From positions 1,488,001-1,552,000 of the forward strand of contig CAVVUF010000002.1 in the NCBI GenBank assembly GCA_963751425.1: a DNA stretch of 64,000 nucleotides. Direction: 5' to 3'. Source of the DNA: CAVVUF01 sp963751425 (lineage in GTDB: Bacteria > Chloroflexota > Anaerolineae > Anaerolineales > UBA4823). The translations under genes were made by a program, and so were the position numbers. Below, piece by piece: positions 34,832 to 43,247 of this stretch. How positions within the stretch are numbered: the first letter of the stretch is position 1; each line of letters begins with the position of its first letter. The notes beneath the pieces were generated by a model. The model was given only the letters and a program-made list of their open reading frames with translations, had not been told where the DNA came from and ran no database searches.

Positions 34832-35160
34832 CATTCGCTCGAATCCAGCACAGCTCCCAACCGCTCGATAAAGGTTTTCCATTCAGAAGTCTGCTCCCCC
34901 AACACCTTTTGCCCCTGGGAGGTCAGGGCATAGTATTTGCGCGACCGCCCATCAATCTCCTGCCACTCGGAGGTCAGCCAACCGTTCTGCTGCATGCGGT
35001 GCAGAGCCGGGTAAAGCAGCCCTTCTTTCATCTCGAAATACCCACCGCTGCGCTGCTCCAGCTTTTGGCTGATCTCGTAGCCGTACATGGGTCCTTCAGC
35101 CAGCAGGCTGAGGATTAAAAATTCGGTGCTGCCTTTGCGCATCTGGTCGCGGGGTGTCAT
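34831..35160 (-). CDS. PadR family transcriptional regulator
   Basis: 109 residues. Winged-helix with the PadR core LILSLLAEGPMYGYEISQKL, then MKEGLLYPALHRMQQNGWL and the wing DGRSRKYYALTSQGQKVLGE; a C-terminal helix follows. Short PadR proteins act as dimers and repress their own promoter. The upstream region has a 19-bp operator-like inverted repeat next to the -10 element, and a -10 hexamer (TATATT) 7 nt before the ATG, implying a leaderless mRNA. Divergent from the CHAT gene, so one operator may control both. Confidence 0.93.
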   Translation of the reverse strand: MTPRDQMRKGSTEFLILSLLAEGPMYGYEISQKLEQRSGGYFEMKEGLLYPALHRMQQNGWLTSEWQEIDGRSRKYYALTSQGQKVLGEQTSEWKTFIERLGAVLDSSE

Positions 35161-35171
35161 GGGATGTAATA

Positions 35172-35190
35172 TACCTAACTTGCTTAGGTA
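35172..35190. promoter_or_regulatory. PadR operator candidate
   Basis: TACCTAA-CTTGC-TTAGGTA: perfect 7-bp inverted repeat with a 5-bp spacer, 11 nt upstream of the padR start codon and overlapping its -10 region. Position and symmetry fit autorepression. Confidence 0.68.
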
Positions 35191-35280
35191 ATAAGATTAA
35201 TCGAGATTCCAATAGCTGTCAAGTGGATTGCGCTATGAAATTGCTTGACTTTTCCATAATCTACGCAAGATTTTTCTATA

Positions 35281-35297
35281 TTGTCATTGGATTGTCA
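35281..35297. promoter_or_regulatory. TTGTCA direct repeat, 11-bp period, upstream of the CHAT gene
   Basis: TTGTCATTGGATTGTCA differs by one base from the site at 15133-15149. It lies 71 nt before the CHAT start. A TAGAAT -10-like sequence is at 35331-35336. Confidence 0.42.
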
Positions 35298-35367
35298 CAA
35301 GTTTGTTACCCAGATCAACACCACTCAGAGTAGAATTAGGTTGGAAAGTGCATAAGGCAAAACAACG

Positions 35368-37785
35368 ATGCCCAGCCTGACCTATCTCAATTTTGTATTG
35401 GTCCTGGAGAAAGCCCCCAAGGGCTATCGCGCCGCGGTGTTGGATTCCCCAGCAGGCCAGGTTGAGACCATCTTCAAGATCCCTTTCACCAGGAAAGACC
35501 TGGAAATTTTCAACCTGCGGGTGGGGCAGGCGCGCAAGGGGATGCGCAGGGTGGATTCTCCTGAGATGGAGCTGGCCAGAGAATATGGGAGGCGGCTTTT
35601 TGAGGCGGTCTTTAGCGGTGATGTGTATGCAGGCTTCCGTCTTAGCAGCGACCAGGCGCGGTTGGAAGGGAAAGGGCTGCGCTTGCAGCTGCGCATCAAG
35701 GATGCCCGACTGGCTTCCTTACCCTGGGAATACCTGTACAACCCGGGCCTGAACCGCTTCTTATCACAAGGCAATGATACGCCGGTGGTGCGCTGTATTG
35801 ACATCCCCGAGCCAGTCCGTCCGCTAGAAGCTGCCCTGCCGCTTAAGGTATTGGTGGTGATAGCCAATCCACGGGATCTTCCCCTGCTGGATACGGAAGG
35901 GGAGTGGCAGCGTTTGAACAGCTCCCTGGCGTCGCTGGTGGAGTGCGGCCAGGTGAAAGTGGAGCGCCTGGAAAAGCCGGGCTTGGAAGCTTTACAGATG
36001 CGCCTGCGCAGTGGTGGACCTTACCATGTATTGCACTTCATCGGTCACGGGGCTTTCGATGAACAGAACCAGGATGGTCTGCTGGTCTTCGAGGATTCCA
36101 ATGGAGCAGCTCAGATGGTAAATGGCCAGCGCCTGGGGACGATCTTGCACAACCATTCCAGCCTGCGCCTGGCAGTGTTGAACGCTTGCGAGGGAGGGCG
36201 TACCTCGCAGGAAGACCCGTTTGCAGGGGTGGCGCACAACCTGGTTCAGCAAGGTTTGCCTGCCGTGATCGCCATGCAGTACCCCATCACCGATGGCGCC
36301 GCCCTGACCTTTGCGCGGGAGTTTTATGCGGCTCTGGCGGTTGGATTTTCGTTGGATGCTGCCCTGGCAGAGGCGCGTGTGGCGATCTTCGCCAGCGGCA
36401 ACGATATTGAATGGGGCACACCGATCTTGTTCATGCGCTCTCCAGATCAGAACTTGTTCAATTTTGAGAAGGCATCTTCTGGTGGGAAGCCTACTGCTGC
36501 GCAGGCGACTCCGAAAGCATCTCGGGGGCGCACCCATTGGTCGCGGTGGGGGGGCTTTGCCCTCCTGCTCGGGCTGCTGGTCGTCGTGCTCAGTATAGGC
36601 CTGCTGAAGCCGGTGATCTTCCCGCCCACCTCAACACCGACCTTATTTAGTCCTTCCTCAACTTTTACATCCACCTCCACTTCATCGCCTGAGCCCTCCT
36701 GGACTCCTACACTGCCAGAACCTACCAGCACACCCTCGCCTACACCTCCCCCAACCGAAACACTCACACCTACCGCCGGCCCCACAGGAACAACGACCTC
36801 CACGCCAACACCTACCCTGACCGCCAGCCCCGAGCTGACCTCCACACCCACATTCACCCCGACAACTACGCCTACCCAAACCCTCACGCCTACCAGCACC
36901 CCACGCCCGATCTTGCCATACCAGGTCAGGCAGCGTATCACTCAGGAAGCAGCCCTGGAGATGACAAAGAACCCCTCCGAGTCCGCGATGGATGCACTCT
37001 ATTGGGAAGGTGCCCAGGTGAGCGATGCCTCCAACGGGCAGCAGTGGAGCTACCGCGATTACTATTCCCGGTCCAGTACAACCCTCACCCTGTATCGCCA
37101 CGAGAACTTGTCGATCGTCGAATTCGCCTCCTCTCGCTTGGTCTTGGTTTCCGATGCCTGTTGGCTTGAGAAAAGCCAGGGCAATGACGAAGTGGCCAAG
37201 GGAAACATCTTGGGGACGAAGTGGCAGTTTGAGCTGCGCAACGGCTTGTGGAAGATCGCCGCTCTGTCGATCAACAACCCGCCGCCTGCCTCTACCATTT
37301 ATTCCTTTGAAGATGGCTCACTGGGCTGCTGGCAGATCGGCAGCGAGGCAGGATCCGCCCTTGGCTTGAGGCTGTGGAACTCAACCGACCTTGCCCAAGA
37401 AGGCAGCCGGGCGCTGGCGTTGGATTTGGATCTCGTCCAACTACCCTTTGAGCCGCGCGCCCGCCTCGAGCACCTCACCAGCCAGCCCCTCGAAGGCATC
37501 CAGAAGCTCTCTGCCTGGGTGTACATCTTCCCAGAAGCACAGCCTGCTGCGTTGGAAGTTCAGTTTTTTGTGGAATCCACCAGCGGTACCAGGAACCTCA
37601 GCGCAACCCAGGTGATCCAAACAGGCGCATGGAACTACCTGGAAGCGGTCATCTTTACCCCCGACGCATCCCAGGCTTCAACGCAGAAAATTGGGCTGGA
37701 GGTGCGCCTGCCGGCAAATTCGGAGCTGGCGGAATTCAAAGGGATTGCGTTTGTCGACCAGTTTCGGGTTGAGGGTAAGCCTTGA
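35368..37785 (+). CDS. Membrane-anchored CHAT (caspase-like) protein with Thr/Pro stalk and outer domain
   Basis: 805 residues. An N-terminal beta/alpha region (1-155) precedes a CHAT domain (about 156-365) with YHVLHFIGHGAF (catalytic His227) and LRLAVLNACEGG (nucleophile Cys274), the dyad of caspase-like proteases. It also has the CHAT pattern PFAGVAHNLVQQGLPAVIAMQYPITD. A membrane helix (396-414), a stalk of about 95 Thr/Pro-rich residues (about 420-512), then two outer beta-rich parts (515-650 and 660-805) follow. The last starts YSFEDGSLGCWQIGSE like a carbohydrate-binding jelly roll. The peptidase domain would be cytoplasmic and the jelly roll outside. Likely a transmembrane sensor-protease, substrate unknown. 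Divergent from padR. Confidence 0.82.
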   Translation: MPSLTYLNFVLVLEKAPKGYRAAVLDSPAGQVETIFKIPFTRKDLEIFNLRVGQARKGMRRVDSPEMELAREYGRRLFEAVFSGDVYAGFRLSSDQARLEGKGLRLQLRIKDARLASLPWEYLYNPGLNRFLSQGNDTPVVRCIDIPEPVRPLEAALPLKVLVVIANPRDLPLLDTEGEWQRLNSSLASLVECGQVKVERLEKPGLEALQMRLRSGGPYHVLHFIGHGAFDEQNQDGLLVFEDSNGAAQMVNGQRLGTILHNHSSLRLAVLNACEGGRTSQEDPFAGVAHNLVQQGLPAVIAMQYPITDGAALTFAREFYAALAVGFSLDAALAEARVAIFASGNDIEWGTPILFMRSPDQNLFNFEKASSGGKPTAAQATPKASRGRTHWSRWGGFALLLGLLVVVLSIGLLKPVIFPPTSTPTLFSPSSTFTSTSTSSPEPSWTPTLPEPTSTPSPTPPPTETLTPTAGPTGTTTSTPTPTLTASPELTSTPTFTPTTTPTQTLTPTSTPRPILPYQVRQRITQEAALEMTKNPSESAMDALYWEGAQVSDASNGQQWSYRDYYSRSSTTLTLYRHENLSIVEFASSRLVLVSDACWLEKSQGNDEVAKGNILGTKWQFELRNGLWKIAALSINNPPPASTIYSFEDGSLGCWQIGSEAGSALGLRLWNSTDLAQEGSRALALDLDLVQLPFEPRARLEHLTSQPLEGIQKLSAWVYIFPEAQPAALEVQFFVESTSGTRNLSATQVIQTGAWNYLEAVIFTPDASQASTQKIGLEVRLPANSELAEFKGIAFVDQFRVEGKP

Positions 37786-37876
37786 TTGCGGGGTGGGGGC
37801 TAAGCTTCAAATAGGACGCGGATTGGCGATTAGAAGGCGCATAAATCACGAGACGAACGAGATTAGCAGGATAGGT

Positions 37877-38830
37877 ATGATGAAGAATCAAGTTGATGCA
37901 GTTACCCCAGAGCTTCAAAGATTCGCGAAAATGATGCCACAGATGACTTTTACCTCCAAGAATCTCTGGCTCTGGCGGTTCTTAACTCGTTTCCAGCGGG
38001 GACAAAAGATACCTGAAGATATTCACATCGAAAATATCTGGATACCCAGGCAGGAGGATCCAAAGCCAGTCCGCTTACGGATTTATCGCTGTAAAGCGCA
38101 GGCCTCCCTGGCTCCGGTCTTGATCTGGCTGCATGGGGGTGGGTATATCATCGGTAAGCCTGAACAAGATGATTCTGCCTGCATCCAATATGTGCATGAA
38201 TTGGGTATTATCGTCGTTTCGGTGGACTACCGCAGTGCCCCAGAGCATCCTTTTCCGAGCGCGCTGGAAGACAGCTATACAGCGTTGAAGTGGGTGCATG
38301 CACACGGCGGGTCGCTCGGCATGGACGCCTCTCGCATTGCCATCGGAGGGGCCAGCGCGGGAGGGGGGTTGGCGGCTGCCCTCGTGCAGTATGCGAGAGC
38401 GCAAAATGAAATTAAGCCGCTTTTCCAGTTATTGGTCTATCCTATGCTGGATGACAGAACCTGTGTGCGCACCGACCTGGTAGAGCGAGACTTCCTTGTT
38501 TGGAGCCAGGAGAGCAACCGCTTCGCGTGGGAGGCTTACCTGGGAAAAAAATGTGGTGCCGATAAAGCCCCACTTTTCTCTGTGCCAGCCCTGGCGGAAG
38601 ATTTGAGCGGCCTGCCCCCGGCCTGGATCGGCGTAGGAACCTTGGACCTGTTCCACGATGAAGATGTTGAATATGGAACAAGGCTCACAGAAAGTGGAGT
38701 ACCTTGTGAAACTTACCTCGTTCCGGGTGCATTCCACGGTTTCGATATAGCAGGCTTGGGTGCTCAGGTGGTGCGTGATTTTCGGCAGTCGCAGATAGCG
38801 GCGTTGAAAAAATACCTGTTGCCTGGGTGA
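37877..38830 (+). CDS. Alpha/beta hydrolase, HSL (GDSAGG-like) esterase family
   Basis: 317 residues, start at the first of two adjacent ATGs with AGGA upstream. HSL-family landmarks: the oxyanion hole HGGGYIIG, the nucleophile elbow IGGASAGGG, Asp in GTLDLFHDEDVEY, and His in PGAFHGFD. The elbow is GASAGG where most relatives have GDSAGG, a common variant. A cap helix region (about 1-50) precedes the core. It probably hydrolyses short acyl or aryl esters. 90 nt after the CHAT gene on the same strand; no terminator is seen between them, so partial co-transcription is possible. Confidence 0.9.
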   Translation: MMKNQVDAVTPELQRFAKMMPQMTFTSKNLWLWRFLTRFQRGQKIPEDIHIENIWIPRQEDPKPVRLRIYRCKAQASLAPVLIWLHGGGYIIGKPEQDDSACIQYVHELGIIVVSVDYRSAPEHPFPSALEDSYTALKWVHAHGGSLGMDASRIAIGGASAGGGLAAALVQYARAQNEIKPLFQLLVYPMLDDRTCVRTDLVERDFLVWSQESNRFAWEAYLGKKCGADKAPLFSVPALAEDLSGLPPAWIGVGTLDLFHDEDVEYGTRLTESGVPCETYLVPGAFHGFDIAGLGAQVVRDFRQSQIAALKKYLLPG

Positions 38831-38967
38831 TCACGACTTGAAAGGGATTGATTCGGTCGCTGTATGTCCAGGCAATCATGGTCTGCATTGACCGAAAGAT
38901 CTTAAAACACTCTCCGCTCTCTGTGCCTCAGCGTTGAGATCTCCGCGTTCGCAAAAATTTAAAAATT

Positions 38968-40236
38968 CTACTCGTACTTGAACTTCCAGGCTGCCACCAG
39001 CATGAAGACCAGGGCGAAACCCAGCAGGAAGCCCACCTCTGGCAGCACGGCTGCCAACCCTTTGCCCTGGATGAGCAAAGCATCGTAGCCGAGCAAGGCG
39101 TGGGCGTGCGGGATGAACTTGCTAATCTGCTCCATTGCGCCACCGCCCTTGTAAATTGGCACCGCGCCGAATGCAAAGCAGCCGCCCAGCCCTGCCAGAA
39201 TGAAACCCAGCAGGGTTCCGATTGTATCTGCCTGGCGGTCGGTCTTCGAGAGGGCGGCCACGAGCATACCCAATCCTGTGGCTGCCAGGCCCATAGAGAT
39301 GGTCACCAACGCCAGCCCAATGAAAGAATTACCCAGCGGCATATCAAAAATCAGGTTTGCCCCGCCGAAGATGAGCGTCACTTGCGCCATAACCAGCACG
39401 AGGAAAGCCAACATCTTGCCGGCGATGATCGTCCAGCGCGGCAGAGGAGCGGTCATCAGCCTGCGCAGTGTTCCTTCTTGCCGCTCCTTCAGCAAATCCG
39501 AGGCCATTGCGCCGACGATGAAGAAGGCGAACATCACCACGAAGCTGGGCACCACCATGGCGAAGATATTATCTGGCACAACCACTAGGTCTTTGCCCGT
39601 TGAAGTAATCGCCGCTACCTTCACCCAAGGCTCTGCTTGCTGCTTTTGCACCTGCGCCATGTTGACTGCCAGTGACTGCGCTTCCAGGCCGCGTTTGGTC
39701 GCTTCATCAGCTTGCTGATAGGGGGCGTAATCTTGGAGCAAGGTGCGGATGCCGTAAGACAGCTCACCCACCAGCGTTACCGGCGAGACAACATCTTTCA
39801 ATATTCCCGGGATGACCCGCGCATAATCCTCCTGGGTCGGATCCAGGAGCACCTGGATCTCGGAGGGTTGGTAGGTATTTACATTCTGCGTCAGGCCTGG
39901 TGGGATCAGCACCGCGGCCATCACCTGGCTGTTGCGCACCTGCTCTTCGGCCTCCGTGGGTGTCGCAAGGATGGTGATTTTAAAAGCTTCGATGTTTCCT
40001 AAGATTTTTGCGATTTGCTCCCCATAACTTCCATTGTCCTGGTTGACCAGAGCAATGGGCAAGGTGATGCTGCTGCGGGAGTTGTCCATGGCTTTCTGGT
40101 TGATGGTGCCGAAGAGCATCGAAAACACCGACGGCAGAAAGATCACCACCACCAGGAAACCCCGGTCTTTGAAGATCACCTGCAGGTCTTTCCAGGCTAC
40201 AGAAATGATGGAGCGAAATGGATTGGTTGGTTTCAT
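38968..40236 (-). CDS. ABC-2 type exporter permease, second subunit
   Basis: 422 residues from the ATG at 40236. One N-terminal helix, a roughly 150-residue extracytoplasmic domain (LPIALVNQDNGSYGEQIAKILG through YGIRTLLQDYAPYQQADEA), then five membrane helices carrying the ABC-2 signature SDLLKERQEGTLRRLMTAPLPRW. It is the last gene of a three-gene exporter operon and lies 10 nt after the first permease. The two permeases are distant relatives of each other (both with ExxxGTL or ExxxGCL loops) and likely form a heterodimer that exports a lipid, drug or antibiotic. Confidence 0.88.
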   Translation of the reverse strand: MKPTNPFRSIISVAWKDLQVIFKDRGFLVVVIFLPSVFSMLFGTINQKAMDNSRSSITLPIALVNQDNGSYGEQIAKILGNIEAFKITILATPTEAEEQVRNSQVMAAVLIPPGLTQNVNTYQPSEIQVLLDPTQEDYARVIPGILKDVVSPVTLVGELSYGIRTLLQDYAPYQQADEATKRGLEAQSLAVNMAQVQKQQAEPWVKVAAITSTGKDLVVVPDNIFAMVVPSFVVMFAFFIVGAMASDLLKERQEGTLRRLMTAPLPRWTIIAGKMLAFLVLVMAQVTLIFGGANLIFDMPLGNSFIGLALVTISMGLAATGLGMLVAALSKTDRQADTIGTLLGFILAGLGGCFAFGAVPIYKGGGAMEQISKFIPHAHALLGYDALLIQGKGLAAVLPEVGFLLGFALVFMLVAAWKFKYE

Positions 40237-40246
40237 GGTCGGGCCT

Positions 40247-41512
40247 CTATTCGAACTTGAAACGGCGCAGGCCGATAAAGAAGAAAATACCCGTAAAGAC
40301 CAGCAGCATACCCAGCTCCGGCAGCACCTCCACCAGCCCGGCGCCGCGCGCCATGATGTCGTAGTATGCCTGCGTGGCATAGGATTGCGGGACAAACCGC
40401 GAGAGCACATTCAGCATGGGAATTTGCTGGATCAGGAAGGTCGGGATCAGTGCCCCACCCAGAAAGCCCGCCACCCACAGCAATGCGTTGCTGAGGCCGC
40501 TGATTTGACCCTCGGTCTTAGCCACCGAAGAGATCATGATCCCCAGGCTGGTGGCGCACAGGGCGATGATTATGGAGGTCACTGCCCAGGCAAAGATGTT
40601 CATGCCAGCGCCCAGCGTACCGATGCCCAGGAGCGGGAGGATGAAGGCTCCGAAGAAAAAGATCACCACGATCTGGATCAGGGTCAGCAGCCAAATGGGC
40701 AGCATCTTCCCCGAAAGCAGCTCGCTGCGCCTGAGCGGAGCTGATACCAGGCGCCTCAAACAGCCCGTCTTGCGTTCCTCGTAGATGGCGCGCGCCACCA
40801 CAGTCGAGGCCAAAAAGACAAACAGCACGGTCATGCCGGGCACGACGGAAGTGCTTAAATTGAAGGTGTCCCCGGTTTGATCGCCCGTCTCCAATGTTCG
40901 GGAGGAGACCGCGATCAAAGGCGCGGTTTGTGAATGCTCGAACTGGCTCTTGGCTTGTGCCAGGGTCTTTTCCACTGGAAAAGCTTCCTCCGCCGTGGGG
41001 TTGCCGGCTTGCATCTCGCCCATTTGCCGGATGCCATCCAGGAGCTGCAGTTCCAATGAGATATCGCGCGCCACCCCATTCACCACCTTCAAAAGCGTGT
41101 CTGTGCCAGGCAGGTTGCCTTCGGGGTGGACGACTACCGTTACGGTCACTGGTTTGCCCCGCACCAGGTCGGTACTGAAATTTGCCGGGATCACCAGGTA
41201 GCGCGAGACTTTAAGATACTTAAGGTTTTCATCGGCTGCTGCCTGCGAAGCGATCTCGAGCCGGAAGATGCCTGACCGGTCTAGATCGTCCAGGAAGCGT
41301 GCGCTTAGCTCGCCTTGCAGATCCTCATTCACTACAATGAGGCGCGTGCGGGTGTCGGTTTCCTGGCTGCTCGAGCCGCCCATAGCCAGGTAGGTTAGGA
41401 AGGAAAATATTGTGATGAAGACCACCGGCAGGATGAACAGCCAGGTGATGGCTGCCCGGTCTTTCAAGAAGATCTTCAAATCTTTCTTAGTCATGTTCCA
41501 TATATTCTTCAT
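40247..41512 (-). CDS. ABC-2 type exporter permease, first subunit
   Basis: 421 residues. The N-terminus MTKKDLKIFLKDRAAITWLFI is the usual ABC-2 start (elbow helix and first membrane helix). An extracytoplasmic domain of about 160 residues, then helices with ARAIYEERKTGCLRRLVSAPLRRSELL, the coupling-helix signature. It lies between the ATPase gene (12 nt gap) and the second permease. Partner and substrate as for the operon; sequence alone does not tell which compound is exported. Confidence 0.88.
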   Translation of the reverse strand: MKNIWNMTKKDLKIFLKDRAAITWLFILPVVFITIFSFLTYLAMGGSSSQETDTRTRLIVVNEDLQGELSARFLDDLDRSGIFRLEIASQAAADENLKYLKVSRYLVIPANFSTDLVRGKPVTVTVVVHPEGNLPGTDTLLKVVNGVARDISLELQLLDGIRQMGEMQAGNPTAEEAFPVEKTLAQAKSQFEHSQTAPLIAVSSRTLETGDQTGDTFNLSTSVVPGMTVLFVFLASTVVARAIYEERKTGCLRRLVSAPLRRSELLSGKMLPIWLLTLIQIVVIFFFGAFILPLLGIGTLGAGMNIFAWAVTSIIIALCATSLGIMISSVAKTEGQISGLSNALLWVAGFLGGALIPTFLIQQIPMLNVLSRFVPQSYATQAYYDIMARGAGLVEVLPELGMLLVFTGIFFFIGLRRFKFE

Positions 41513-41524
41513 ACTGCCTCCGGA

Positions 41525-42505
41525 TTACTCGCGTAATTTCTTTCCGGTCAGGTGTAAGAAGACCGATTCAAGGTTCGGCTCGAGGATGTCCAACGAGGTG
41601 ATGGTGATATCTTGATCGTTCAGGTAGCCCAGTACATTGACAATCGCCTTGCGGCTGTTCTCGGCCTCGATCTTGACAATTTTCGACTCGCTGGTGGTCG
41701 CTTCTCCCTCCCCATCGACGGGTTGGGAGCTGAGGGTGGCGTTTTGGACGGCTTCGAGCTGGCCGAGCTGGGCTAACAAGTTCTCATCCACCTGTTTCAG
41801 GCCTATCTGGATAATACCGCCACCCAGCATTGCCACCAGATTCTTGATCGTATCCAATGCGATGATCAAGCCCTGGTCGATAATAGCTACCCGGCTGCAG
41901 AGCAGCTCGACCTCTTCCATGTAGTGGCTGGTATAGATGATACTCATGCCGCGCTCGCGGTTCAGCTTGAGCACGCTTTCGAAGATATGGTTGCGACTCT
42001 GCGGGTCCACGCCTACGGTGGGCTCATCCAAGAAGAGCAGCTGCGGTTGATGGACTAATCCCGCGGCGATGTTCACACGCCGCTTCATTCCGCCCGAGAA
42101 TTTCTCGATCGGGTCGTGCTGGCGGTCGGTCAGTGCCACCACCTCCAGCACATCATCCACCCGCTCTTTGAGCTGTTTCCCACCCAACCCGTACAGGCTG
42201 CCAAAGAAATTCAGGTTGGCGCGGGCGCTGAGCGTTGGATAGAGGGCCAGGTCCTGCGGCACTAAACCGATCATGTGCTTTACCTTAATCGGATCCTTGC
42301 CGATGTCGATACCGCCGATGCGCGCCGAACCAGAAGTGGGTTCCAGGATCCCGGTCAGCATCGAGATCGTAGTCGTCTTTCCGGCTCCGTTCGGTCCCAG
42401 CAAACCGAAGATTTCTCCGGCGTCAACGTTGAAACTCACCCCTTTTACAGCAGGGAATTCGCCAAATTTCTTGACCAGGTTATCAACTTCTATGATTTTA
42501 GGCAT
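41525..42505 (-). CDS. ABC transporter ATP-binding protein (exporter)
   Basis: 326 residues from the ATG at 42505, preceded by AAAGGAG. Walker A GPNGAGKTT, Q-loop LVPQDLALYPTLSA, signature FSGGMKRRV (the usual LSGGQ is FSGGM), Walker B LLFLDEPTVGVDP, and the switch His in YTSHYMEEVE. A C-terminal extension of about 90 residues includes an acidic/Ser/Thr insertion (QPVDGEGEATTSESK). It belongs to the DRA/CcmA-type exporter group and powers the two downstream permeases. Divergent from the ECF sigma gene, with promoters back to back. Confidence 0.93.
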   Translation of the reverse strand: MPKIIEVDNLVKKFGEFPAVKGVSFNVDAGEIFGLLGPNGAGKTTTISMLTGILEPTSGSARIGGIDIGKDPIKVKHMIGLVPQDLALYPTLSARANLNFFGSLYGLGGKQLKERVDDVLEVVALTDRQHDPIEKFSGGMKRRVNIAAGLVHQPQLLFLDEPTVGVDPQSRNHIFESVLKLNRERGMSIIYTSHYMEEVELLCSRVAIIDQGLIIALDTIKNLVAMLGGGIIQIGLKQVDENLLAQLGQLEAVQNATLSSQPVDGEGEATTSESKIVKIEAENSRKAIVNVLGYLNDQDITITSLDILEPNLESVFLHLTGKKLRE

Positions 42506-42595
42506 GGATCGTTTCTCCTTTCTATGTAACGTTATTAGCATATATTAAATTTCACTTAATTGCAAGATGGATTGCAAAAATATATTCTGATCAAG

Positions 42596-42624
42596 TTGAC
42601 CACGACGGTTTATCTTTGTATAAT
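42596..42624 (+). promoter_or_regulatory. Consensus sigma-70 promoter of the ECF sigma gene (leaderless)
   Basis: TTGACC, 17-bp spacer, TATAAT (42619-42624). The expected start at 42631-42632 coincides with the GTG start codon, so the mRNA should lack a leader. The strength suggests constant basal sigma production held in check by the anti-sigma factor. Confidence 0.72.
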
Positions 42625-42631
42625 CTTGGGT

Positions 42632-43198
42632 GTGAAACTTACTCTTCTCGATGATGGTATCTTGCTTAACCTGATCTCACATGCTCAGGAAGACGCATTA
42701 AGCGAGCTTTATGATCGTTATAGCGCGCTTATTTACAGCGTGGCAATGAATACCCTGTCAGACCAGGCGCTTGCCGAAGAAATTACGCAAGATGTTTTTG
42801 TACGTGTCTGGGAAAGAGCAGGTACTTATCGAAACGAGCAGGGGAGTGTAGCGACCTGGCTGGCAAGCATTGCTCGCAACCGGGCCATTGACATTTTCAG
42901 GCAAAATCGGGCGCGCCATACAAATCTGAATACCTCTTGGGAAGCAGCAGAGAACCTGGATTTGCCTGCTTCACAAAATGTTGAAGAAGAGGTCGATTTG
43001 GCACAGCGTGTCCAGTATGTCCGCTGGGCAGTTGCCCAGCTCCCTGAAGAACAAAGGTCTGCTTTGAGCCTGGCGTATTTCCAGGGACTTACTCACCCAG
43101 AGATCGCTCAAAAGCTCGGAGAACCTCTCGGAACCGTCAAGACGCGCATCCGCCTGGCGATGGAGAAGCTTCGAGTTCTATTACAGGTTGAGGGTTAA
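42632..43198 (+). CDS. ECF-type RNA polymerase sigma factor (SigK-like)
   Basis: 188 residues from GTG 42632, chosen because it matches the usual N-terminus and the promoter's predicted start. Region 2 is DALSELYDRYSALIYSVAMNTL, AEEITQDVFVRVWERAGTYR and ATWLASIARNRAIDIFRQNRAR; region 4 is LPEEQRSALSLAYFQGLTHPEIAQKLGEPLGTVKTRIRLAMEKLR. The latter has the HTH that reads the -35. The RskA-type anti-sigma gene follows, as in SigK/RskA pairs. Confidence 0.92.
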   Translation: MKLTLLDDGILLNLISHAQEDALSELYDRYSALIYSVAMNTLSDQALAEEITQDVFVRVWERAGTYRNEQGSVATWLASIARNRAIDIFRQNRARHTNLNTSWEAAENLDLPASQNVEEEVDLAQRVQYVRWAVAQLPEEQRSALSLAYFQGLTHPEIAQKLGEPLGTVKTRIRLAMEKLRVLLQVEG

Positions 43199-43247
43199 AT
43201 CATAGATCTATTCGGTGCCTTTTTACGTATTGTATATCAGGAGGAGA

